In this document: in pieces, positions 34,175-40,303 of the stretch
Layout: every line of letters begins with the position of its first letter
Numbering within the stretch: position 1 is the stretch's first letter
Assembly (NCBI RefSeq): GCF_004138105.1
Contig: NZ_RXHQ01000026.1
Span: forward strand, 1 to 40,303
Direction of reading: 5' to 3'
Source of the DNA: Xylanivirga thermophila
Lineage (GTDB): Bacteria > Bacillota > Clostridia > Caldicoprobacterales > Xylanivirgaceae
DNA length: 40,303 nt
The notes under the pieces: model-generated
The model's database searches: none
Seen by the model: the letters and a program-made list of their open reading frames with translations, nothing else
Told to the model about the DNA's origin: nothing
Made by a program: the position numbers and the translations under genes

Positions 34175-35833
34175 ATGGGACAAAAAGATATGCTTGAGAC
34201 GAGACTTTTAAGCTCATTGACTAAGGTATTTGCTGATGAAGAATTGAATGATAAGCCATGGAACAAGGGATCAATGTTAAGCAATGAGGTTTATTCTTTT
34301 CAGGTTGCCTATTGCTGGCATGGAGAATTATTAAAAGAAGTTGATGTACATATTGTTTCAGAATTATCACCTTATATTAAAGTTAGAAAAGTCGGACTAG
34401 TGCCGTCTGAGATGCCATGTTATGTGGATCATGATGAGAATATTCTACGTTCTACGCCAGGGTTATACCCAGATTCTTTACTACCATTAGATGATGAAAA
34501 ACTTACATTTTTACCCGAACAATGGCGTTCTATATGGATTACAGTGGATACTTGTGGTAGTGTAGTTGCTAGTACCTATCCAATAGAAATTATCTTTGAA
34601 ACTGCATCAGGTGAATTGTTGGGCAAAGAGATATTCGAACTGGAATTATTACAGGCGAGATTGCCAAGACAAACCTTGATACAAACGCAGTGGTTCCATA
34701 CAGATTGTCTGGCAACATGGTATGGAGTTGATGTTTTTAGTGAAGAACATTGGAACCTTATTGATAAATTTATAAAGACTGCAACAAAGCATGGTATCAA
34801 TATGATTTTAACTCCTATTTTTACTCCTCCCCTTGATACTGAAGTAGGAGGGGAGAGACCTACTGTCCAATTAGTTGATGTTTACAAGGCGGGAGATGCA
34901 TATAGGTTTGAATTTGATAAGTTAAAAAGATGGATTGAGCTTTGCATTTCAAATGGTGTGGAGTATTTTGAATTCTCCCATCTATTTACTCAATGGGGGG
35001 CAAAACATGCACCGAAAATTATGGCTGTAGAGGATGGAGAATATAAGCGTATCTTTGGGTGGGATACAGATGCAGCGGGAGGGGAATATAAAAACTTCTT
35101 AGACCAATTTTTACCTGAGTTAATAAACTTTATAAAGGAAAATAATCTAGAGCAGCGTAGCTATTTCCATGTTTCTGATGAGCCGAGTTTGGAACATTTG
35201 GATTCCTATAGGAATGCAAGCAATATTTTAAACAAGTACCTAAAGGATTTTCCTGTTATTGATGCACTTTCAAATTATCAGTTTTATGAAGATGGGCTTG
35301 TTAAAAAACCTATTCCGGCGACAGACCACATAGAGGCCTTTTTAGAAAACAATGTTGAGAATCTGTGGGCATATTACTGCTGTGGCCAATATAAGGAAGT
35401 ATCAAATCGTTTCTTTAACATGCCTTCTGCAAGAAATAGAATCCTTGGTATACAGCTATATAAGTTTAATATCGAAGGTTTTCTCCAGTGGGGATATAAT
35501 TTTTGGTATTCCCAATATTCCCGTTATCCAATCAATCCTTTCTGTGTAACGGATGCAGGATATGGTTTTCCATCAGGAGATGCATTTGTAGTTTATCCGG
35601 GGAAGGACGGTCCTTTGGAATCTTTAAGGCTAGAGGTGTTCTATGAAGCCATTCAGGATTTACGTGCACTTAAACTATTGGAAGATTTAATAGGAAGAGA
35701 AGCCGTTTTAGATATGCTTGAAGCCGGATTGGATGCTCCTATAACATTTAGTCAATATCCAAAGGATATGGAATGGATATTATCAAAGAGAGAGCAGATT
35801 AATCGCAAAATTGCGGAATGTAGTAAATATTAA
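34175..35833 (+). CDS. GH123-like (DUF4091) glycoside hydrolase
   Basis: The catalytic domain once called DUF4091 belongs to GH123, whose studied members are beta-N-acetylgalactosaminidases using a substrate-assisted mechanism. This 552-residue protein has an N-terminal beta-rich domain (about 1-165), then a barrel-like domain. The adjacent acidic pair Asp335-Glu336 in YFHVSDEPS matches the catalytic Asp-Glu pair of GH123. Other visible patches are FSHLFTQWGAKHAP, LWAYYCCGQY and QWGYNFWYSQY. There is no signal peptide, so it acts inside the cell. It stands alone between the tRNA-Ser genes and a lipoprotein gene. The substrate is inference only. Confidence 0.8.
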   Translation: MGQKDMLETRLLSSLTKVFADEELNDKPWNKGSMLSNEVYSFQVAYCWHGELLKEVDVHIVSELSPYIKVRKVGLVPSEMPCYVDHDENILRSTPGLYPDSLLPLDDEKLTFLPEQWRSIWITVDTCGSVVASTYPIEIIFETASGELLGKEIFELELLQARLPRQTLIQTQWFHTDCLATWYGVDVFSEEHWNLIDKFIKTATKHGINMILTPIFTPPLDTEVGGERPTVQLVDVYKAGDAYRFEFDKLKRWIELCISNGVEYFEFSHLFTQWGAKHAPKIMAVEDGEYKRIFGWDTDAAGGEYKNFLDQFLPELINFIKENNLEQRSYFHVSDEPSLEHLDSYRNASNILNKYLKDFPVIDALSNYQFYEDGLVKKPIPATDHIEAFLENNVENLWAYYCCGQYKEVSNRFFNMPSARNRILGIQLYKFNIEGFLQWGYNFWYSQYSRYPINPFCVTDAGYGFPSGDAFVVYPGKDGPLESLRLEVFYEAIQDLRALKLLEDLIGREAVLDMLEAGLDAPITFSQYPKDMEWILSKREQINRKIAECSKY

Positions 35834-35921
35834 ATATTTCTAACAAAACAGTAATCTCCCTATCAATTTAGATCGTATATTTGTATTATAATAGTAGCGA
35901 GCAAATAGAGGGGGAGAGACT

Positions 35922-37124
35922 GTGTCTAAAAAAATGGCAATTATTAATAAAATATTTTTATTGTTTGCTATCATTATATTACTGCCTATTAGTACTGGAT
36001 GTATGGCAAAAAAAGATCATTTGTTATTATCCGAAGACAATGAAGAGAAAATAGTGCATGTAGATGTTCAATTGGATGATAAACAAATAGGGACTGGTAA
36101 CAACGAGGATTTGACTTTTACAGATAAAGGGACAGATCTAAAGCCAGTTAAAAAAGTGGCCTATGAAGGACCGGTTCAGCATATATTTTTTCATCCCCTT
36201 ATAGCTTTTCCTGAGCTGGCTTTTGACGGGGATAGTATGGAAAAGGGTTATAATGATTATTTTGTCACGGTGGATGAATTTAATAAGGTAATAAAAAGTT
36301 TATATGAAAAAGATTTTATCTTAATCGATATAAATTCTCTCATTGACGAGATAGAAGAAGATGGCAATAAGGTAATAAAGAAAAAGCAGCTTATGCTCCC
36401 GGAAGGGAAAAAACCGCTTATAATATCCATTGATGATCTAAATTACTATAAATATATGTTGGAAAATGGGAATGTATATAAATTAATATTGGACCAGGAC
36501 GGTAATATAGCTACCTATTCAATTACGCCTCAAGGTGATGAACTTATTTCCCGTGATAATGAGATAGTGCCCTTGCTGGATAAGTTTGTTTTAGAGCATC
36601 CAGACTTTTCCCACGATGGAGCAAAGGGTGTAATTGCCCTTACTGGTTATGAAGGGGTACTGGGTTACAGAACCAACAAAAAGGATTCTCCTGAGTTTGA
36701 AAAGGAGAAAGAAGGTGCATTGAAGGTAATAAAGCATCTAAAAGAGACGGGCTGGACTTTTGCTTCACATGGTTATGGCCATCTTGATGCATCTAGGGTA
36801 AGTAAGGAAAAACTAGTAAGGGATACTAGACGCTGGCGGGAGGAGGTAGGCAGTCTCGTTGGACCTACATCTGTATATATATATCCCTATGGAAGCCGGG
36901 TACTTCCTGGAGATCCTAAATTTGATGTCCTTGTGGATGAAGGTTTTAATATATTATGTGCAGTTGGATCAGGCCCGTATGAAAAATTTGCAAAGAGGGC
37001 ATATATGCAGGATAGAAGGCATATTGACGGCATAGCGTTTCTTACACAGAGAAATAGATTTTTAGACCTGTTTGACAGTGCAGCGCTGGTGGACCCTGTA
37101 AGGCCGGAGCAGATAAAAGAATAG
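35922..37124 (+). CDS. polysaccharide deacetylase-like lipoprotein
   Basis: This is a membrane-anchored protein of the NodB superfamily, predicted to act on a cell-surface polysaccharide. The lipobox STGC (Cys27) follows a hydrophobic stretch. The core shows IISIDDLNYY (Asp171-Asp172), SHGYGHLD (His283, His287) and IYPYGSR. These match the metal-binding Asp-His-His set, but other CE4 motifs are diverged, so activity is less sure than for the deacetylase at 14.1-15 kb. The start is GTG 35922, placed just after GGGGGAGAG; an ATG at 35934 is too far from that site. Confidence 0.8.
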   Translation: MSKKMAIINKIFLLFAIIILLPISTGCMAKKDHLLLSEDNEEKIVHVDVQLDDKQIGTGNNEDLTFTDKGTDLKPVKKVAYEGPVQHIFFHPLIAFPELAFDGDSMEKGYNDYFVTVDEFNKVIKSLYEKDFILIDINSLIDEIEEDGNKVIKKKQLMLPEGKKPLIISIDDLNYYKYMLENGNVYKLILDQDGNIATYSITPQGDELISRDNEIVPLLDKFVLEHPDFSHDGAKGVIALTGYEGVLGYRTNKKDSPEFEKEKEGALKVIKHLKETGWTFASHGYGHLDASRVSKEKLVRDTRRWREEVGSLVGPTSVYIYPYGSRVLPGDPKFDVLVDEGFNILCAVGSGPYEKFAKRAYMQDRRHIDGIAFLTQRNRFLDLFDSAALVDPVRPEQIKE

Positions 37125-37184
37125 AGTTATAATATTTAAGTACTTTGGGAAAAAATATATATATTCTATCTGAAAGGTAGGTGC

Positions 37185-37349
37185 ATGATGACAAAATTAA
37201 CTTGTTCAGTATGTGGCATGCCTTGTGATAAGGATGTGGTTAGTAATTGCCCGGAATGTGCTGCTATCTTATGCGAAGAGTGCAGTGAGATCTATGGTGG
37301 TTATTGCGAGAAGTGCCAGGATATTTTTTCCCAACAATATGATGATTGA
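37185..37349 (+). CDS. small cysteine-rich, probably zinc-binding protein
   Basis: I do not recognise the family. The 54-residue product starts with two Met codons (37185 and 37188) after AAAGGTAGG. It has nine cysteines, eight of them in four CxxC pairs: TCSVCG, NCPECA, LCEECS and YCEKCQ. The spacing CxxC-N11-CxxC-N4-CxxC-N7-CxxC would suit two zinc knuckles, similar in outline to zinc-ribbon or B-box folds. It ends in an acidic QQYDD tail, and the stop codon lies inside a palindromic terminator. Partners are unknown. Confidence 0.75.
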   Translation: MMTKLTCSVCGMPCDKDVVSNCPECAAILCEECSEIYGGYCEKCQDIFSQQYDD

Positions 37350-37380
37350 AAAGGACGCCATATATGGCGTCCTTTTCAAT
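37345..37380. terminator. perfect 36-bp palindrome overlapping a stop codon
   Basis: Halves 37345-37362 and 37363-37380 are exact reverse complements with a CCATATATGG centre. The TGA of the cysteine-rich gene is within the left arm. The right arm ends CCTTTTCAAT, so the T tract is within the stem. Confidence 0.7.
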
Positions 37381-37424
37381 ATAGATATTTTTATATGGTA
37401 TGATACTCCTAATGGATATAAAAC

Positions 37425-37453
37425 TTGACAAATATGAGATAATGCTGTAATAT
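37425..37453 (+). promoter_or_regulatory. sigma-A promoter of a structured leader or small RNA
   Basis: TTGACA (37425-37430) and TAATAT (37448-37453) are 17 bp apart. Transcription should start near 37460, about 240 nt before the next start codon. Confidence 0.7.
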
Positions 37454-37459
37454 ATAAAA

Positions 37460-37662
37460 CCGTAGGGTGCAATATGGACAGAATATGAGGGAAAAAGAAT
37501 ATGGTATGTTGCCTATATGTAAATAAACATACGGACTACATAAAGCTGATCGATAAAAAGATATAGGTTATAGTAAAAAAGGAAACAAGCCTAGATGTTT
37601 TCCGGAAATGACAACTAGCAATTTCTTCTTTGATACCGGAAACAATTAGGGCTTTAAGTTTC
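37460..37662 (+). ncRNA. unidentified structured RNA (long leader or small RNA)
   Basis: A strong promoter is followed by about 240 nt without a supported gene. Two hairpins are visible: GTATGTT with AACATAC (37504-37532), and a long one at 37582-37662. In the latter, GAAAC, AAGCC and TGTTTTCCGG pair with CCGGAAACA, GGCTT and GTTTC around a loop of about 30 nt. It is not followed by a clear T run. I compared it by eye with the common riboswitch classes, T-box, 6S and SRP RNA and found no match. It may control the acidic lipoprotein downstream or be a separate RNA. Confidence 0.45.
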
Positions 37663-37703
37663 ATTAAAATATAAATTTACCATATGAAATGGAGGTTGCT
37701 AGA

Positions 37704-37988
37704 ATGAAGACTAAAAGATTTAAAAAAATTGCACTCTTTTTATCAACAATCCTGGTTTTCTCATTCTTATTCACCGCTTGTGGTGAAAAGGAGGATGCAG
37801 ATATGCCTCAGGATGCAGGTACAGAACAGCAACAGGATGCAAATGATGTAGACAATACTGAGGATCTAGAAGACACTAAAGATGAAGACACCGAGGATGA
37901 AGATGCCGAAGATGCTGAAGACGAGGTTGAGGATGCTGACGCGGAAGACGACGCCAGTGATGATGAGGATACAGATAGTGAAGATTAA
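37704..37988 (+). CDS. very acidic low-complexity lipoprotein
   Basis: I do not recognise a family. A basic N-terminus and hydrophobic stretch end in the lipobox FTAC (Cys26). The mature part, about 69 residues, is mostly Asp and Glu with Ala/Thr spacers in ED-rich repeats and no folded domain in sight. It would form a highly negative, flexible brush on the outer membrane face, perhaps binding cations. GGAGG precedes ATG 37704; ATG 37689 contains the site and is rejected. It ends at a strong terminator. Confidence 0.75.
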   Translation: MKTKRFKKIALFLSTILVFSFLFTACGEKEDADMPQDAGTEQQQDANDVDNTEDLEDTKDEDTEDEDAEDAEDEVEDADAEDDASDDEDTDSED

Positions 37989-37995
37989 GAATTAA

Positions 37996-38033
37996 ATTGG
38001 GCTGGTTTTAAAACCAGCCCAATTATTTTTGCG
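37996..38033 (+). terminator. terminator of the acidic lipoprotein gene
   Basis: A perfect 30-bp palindrome (halves 37996-38010 and 38011-38025, with GGGCTGG in the left arm) is followed by ATTTTTG. Confidence 0.9.
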
Positions 38034-38040
38034 TTTTGTA

Positions 38041-38069
38041 TTGACATATGTCCCTAAGTACATTATAAT
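38041..38069 (+). promoter_or_regulatory. consensus promoter of tRNA-Arg
   Basis: TTGACA (38041-38046) and TATAAT (38064-38069) are separated by 17 bp, an exact sigma-A consensus. Confidence 0.88.
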
Positions 38070-38086
38070 AATGTGGTGTCCGATAG

Positions 38087-38163
38087 GTACCTGTAGCTCA
38101 GTTGGATAGAGTGTCTGACTACGAATCAGAAGGTCGGGGGTTCGAATCCCTCCAGGTACACCA
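38087..38163 (+). tRNA. tRNA-Arg (anticodon ACG)
   Basis: The acceptor GTACCTG pairs with CAGGTAC, with discriminator A and encoded CCA. The anticodon arm TCTGA-CTACGAA-TCAGA gives ACG, which after deamination reads CGN codons. D-loop and T-loop (GGTTCGAATCC) are intact. Confidence 0.97.
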
Positions 38164-38177
38164 TTTAAAGGGCGTAA

Positions 38178-38219
38178 GCTGATGATTGTAAAATAATTTA
38201 CAATCATCAGCTTTTTTAA
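38178..38219. terminator. bidirectional terminator, tRNA-Arg and chromate-type transporter genes
   Basis: AGCTGATGATTGTAAA pairs perfectly with TTTACAATCATCAGCT around ATAA, followed by a T run. It can serve tRNA-Arg; the convergent transporter genes end 20 bp away. Confidence 0.88.
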
Positions 38220-38237
38220 TACAAATAATTTTAAAAA

Positions 38238-38801
38238 TTAGAATTTGAATATTATACCAACTATTGCCGCTGCTATAAGATATACTATTGGATGCTTCTT
38301 ATATTTGTTTATAAGGTATAAGATAACGGCAAATAATATAATGGACTTAATATTGAATAAATCTAGAAAATTGGTAGTTTTTAAATATCTATTTACATTA
38401 AATAATGAGATCTTTGCAACCTCAAAGCCAGCTGCACCGATAAGTCCTGTAACTGCCGGTCTTAATCCATAAAAGCCTGCTTGAACTATAGGCTTTTCAT
38501 TGAATTTTGTAAGATAACGGGCTATTATTATAATAATTATTATAGATGGAGTAATAAGACCCAGAGTAGCTATTATGCCGCCTAAAACGCCCGCTGTTTT
38601 ATAACCTACATAGGTAGCCATGTTTATGCCTATGGGGCCTGGGGTAGATTCGGATAGGGCAATCATATCCACTAGTTCATTAGGTGTAATCCATCCATAT
38701 TTATATGCTAGTTCCTGAAGAAATGGTAAAGTAGCCAATCCTCCTCCAACGGAGAAAAATCCGATCTTAAAGAATTCTAAAAACATAATTATATAGATCA
38801 T
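38238..38801 (-). CDS. chromate transporter (CHR family), second half-size subunit
   Basis: CHR proteins are membrane transporters named for chromate efflux, though their natural substrate in anaerobes is often unknown. This 187-residue half-size subunit has about five to six membrane segments and the family patterns FFSVGGGLATLPFLQ and SESTPGPIGINMATYVGYK. Its start overlaps the stop of the upstream CHR gene by 4 bp, so the two are probably made in equal amounts and work as a heterodimer. Confidence 0.88.
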   Translation of the reverse strand: MIYIIMFLEFFKIGFFSVGGGLATLPFLQELAYKYGWITPNELVDMIALSESTPGPIGINMATYVGYKTAGVLGGIIATLGLITPSIIIIIIIARYLTKFNEKPIVQAGFYGLRPAVTGLIGAAGFEVAKISLFNVNRYLKTTNFLDLFNIKSIILFAVILYLINKYKKHPIVYLIAAAIVGIIFKF

Positions 38802-39340
38802 TTTGCATCAGCCCTTCTGTATTTTATAGCAATACCTACAATAGCTGAAATTATAACGACTATAATAGGCGAAACTTTCATAAAAGCTATGGAAGAGAAG
38901 GCAGCAGCAAATATTATTATACCTATCCAGTCTTTTACTGTCTTGCCCCACATTTGTACTATTGTATTTGCTACTAATGCTACTACAGCAGCTCTTATAC
39001 CAGCAAATGCATGCTTTATTACAGTATATTCCTGAAAGTTTGTAAAAAAGGCCGTAATTACAGTTATTATAACTACGGAAGGAAAGATCATGCCCAATGT
39101 GGCAACGAGGGCCCCAATTATGCCCTTCCTTTTATAACCTATAAATGTTGCCGTATTTACTGCTATTATTCCCGGTGTACATTGCCCGATTGCGTAATAA
39201 TCTATTATTTCTTCATCTGTAGCCCACTTATTTTTTTCGACTATCTCTTTTTGGATAAGAGGAAGCATTGCATATCCTCCGCCAAATGTAAAGCCTCCTA
39301 TGCGGCAAAAAACGATAAATAGTTTCCATAATTCTTTCAT
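38798..39340 (-). CDS. chromate transporter (CHR family), first half-size subunit
   Basis: This 180-residue partner of the downstream CHR gene shows the family patterns FTFGGGYAMLPLIQKE and GQCTPGIIAVNTATFIGYKR, and about five to six membrane segments. GAAGGAG precedes the ATG. The TPGI in place of the more usual TPGP is a small departure from the family pattern. Together the pair equals one full-length CHR protein. Confidence 0.88.
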   Translation of the reverse strand: MKELWKLFIVFCRIGGFTFGGGYAMLPLIQKEIVEKNKWATDEEIIDYYAIGQCTPGIIAVNTATFIGYKRKGIIGALVATLGMIFPSVVIITVITAFFTNFQEYTVIKHAFAGIRAAVVALVANTIVQMWGKTVKDWIGIIIFAAAFSSIAFMKVSPIIVVIISAIVGIAIKYRRADAK

Positions 39341-39426
39341 ACTATCTCCTTCCTGTCTGATATTTTATACAATGGTGATTATAACAGATAAAGTTTGTAA
39401 ACGAAACTCATATTTAAGAAAAAACT

Positions 39427-39460
39427 ATAGCATTATATTAACCTAAAAATATAATGCTAT
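39427..39460. repeat. 13-bp inverted repeat in a divergent control region
   Basis: ATAGCATTATATT (39427-39439) and AATATAATGCTAT (39448-39460) form a perfect stem around an 8-nt loop, between the divergent CHR and ferritin-like genes. It may be an operator. A partial third copy (ATATTAGCAT) follows at about 39466-39475. Confidence 0.5.
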
Positions 39461-39534
39461 CCTAAATATTAGCATTTTAAGGTGTTGCTGCATACTATAT
39501 TATAGATTTTCATAATTGTAAGGAGGATTTTATT

Positions 39535-40104
39535 ATGCAATATTATGGAGAATATCCATACATGTCAGATCAATATAATATGATAAACTCAATGATGGGT
39601 GATTATACTTGGATGCCTAGGTATCCATTGCCTGATCGTAGAATGCCAGATCCCTATTCATATCCAGGGAATCTACCAATGGCAATACAACTCATAGCAG
39701 AAGCTATAGCAAGTGAGCGGGAAGATGAATTATTCTATGATTATCTTCTAAAAAATGCACCATCAGAAGAGGATAAATCTATTATTACAAGCATTCGTGA
39801 TGATGAACGCAAGCATTTTGGCCTTTTTAGACAAATATATTCTGAATTAACATGCAGGATGCCCCCGACTCCCCAAGAACCAGAAATTACACTTCCCGCT
39901 TCCTATTGCGAAGGTGTAAAAAAAGCATTATTTGGGGAATTAAGTGCTATAGAAAAATATAGAAGGATATTGTATGCATTACAAGATAGGGTGCAGATCA
40001 ATAAGCTCATTGAAATAATTACAGATGAAATAAAGCATGCATCTAAGTGGAATTACTTATATACAAAAAATGAATGTTTTGAAGAAGAAGGAACAGAAGA
40101 TTAA
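39535..40104 (+). CDS. ferritin-like (rubrerythrin-type) di-iron domain protein
   Basis: The four-helix domain (about 55-180) carries the usual iron-ligand pattern: Glu in ASEREDELFYDYL, DDERKH, Glu in GELSAIEKYRRIL, and DEIKHASKW. The first 50 residues are rich in Tyr, Met and Pro (YYGEYPYMSDQYNMINSMM) and likely disordered, as in some spore or surface proteins. There is no signal peptide and no rubredoxin domain. AAGGAGG precedes the ATG. A role in oxidative stress or iron handling is plausible; the spore-coat idea is speculation. Confidence 0.82.
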   Translation: MQYYGEYPYMSDQYNMINSMMGDYTWMPRYPLPDRRMPDPYSYPGNLPMAIQLIAEAIASEREDELFYDYLLKNAPSEEDKSIITSIRDDERKHFGLFRQIYSELTCRMPPTPQEPEITLPASYCEGVKKALFGELSAIEKYRRILYALQDRVQINKLIEIITDEIKHASKWNYLYTKNECFEEEGTED

Positions 40105-40303
40105 ATATTTATGAGGTGATCCCTTATTTTTCGTATGAACTTTTTCATAACCCTTGAAATATAATATATAAGTGACTGTAGCCTCTCGAAAAAGAATTGG
40201 AAATAGTTAAGGCTAACCTAAAACTGGAATATATCGAGATGCTACGGCTGATTTTGTAAAAGAAATAAAATTGAACGTTGAGAAACGCATATTGTAGTGA
40301 TTG

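Noticed and set aside
37460-37662. Known riboswitch, T-box, 6S or SRP RNA in the leader
   Set aside because: None of the conserved cores I know (for example the T-box GGGTGGNACC or the c-di-GMP and ydaO cores) is present; left as unidentified.
38245-39322. Plus-strand frames opposite the chromate-type transporter genes
   Set aside because: They are shadows of the membrane protein genes on the minus strand.

Overview
This 40.3 kb window is AT-rich and Gram-positive, most likely from an anaerobic member of Clostridia (Firmicutes). The evidence is two T-box leaders, NiaR-type NAD regulation, AGGAGG-type ribosome sites, many lipobox lipoproteins with no outer-membrane genes, sigma-A promoters with 17-bp spacing, and CcpA/LacI-era sugar importers of the LplBC/YtcQ type. 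I cannot name the species. The window starts inside the tail of an rRNA operon (5S rRNA). I see no insertion sequence, phage gene or CRISPR array.

Layout. (1) 1-7.4 kb, core genes: 5S rRNA, a DEAD-box RNA helicase, a small membrane protein, two tandem M29 aminopeptidases, and an aroF-tyrA pair for aromatic amino acids. (2) 7.4-12.8 kb, minus strand: response regulator, histidine kinase, ABC ATPase and a large FtsX-type permease, a signal-responsive export or detoxification module. (3) 13-15 kb: a secreted GH16 glucanase facing a lipoprotein polysaccharide deacetylase. (4) 15.2-26.9 kb, a mannoside utilisation locus: LacI regulator, two permeases and a binding protein without their own ATPase, a GH130 mannoside phosphorylase, a GH38 alpha-mannosidase and a convergent GH3 glycosidase. 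The gene set fits uptake and breakdown of mannose-containing oligosaccharides such as N-glycan cores. (5) 27-31.3 kb: a sodium-coupled NSS transporter, then a T-box-controlled amino acid ABC importer. Both the specifier codon (CAC) and the acceptor-pairing base (UGGG) point to histidine. (6) 31.5-34 kb: niaR, a serine T-box with serS, and two tRNA-Ser genes. (7) 34-40 kb: a GH123-like protein, a second deacetylase-like lipoprotein, a tiny cysteine-rich protein, a structured leader before a very acidic lipoprotein, tRNA-Arg, a split chromate-type transporter and a ferritin-like protein.

Most notable points: niaR appears to start at ATA; the mannoside operon has a duplicated operator-promoter module; the histidine T-box is doubly supported by codon and discriminator pairing; an unidentified structured RNA of about 200 nt precedes the acidic lipoprotein; and several terminators are perfect palindromes. 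All functional calls come from reading sequence motifs. No database search was run.
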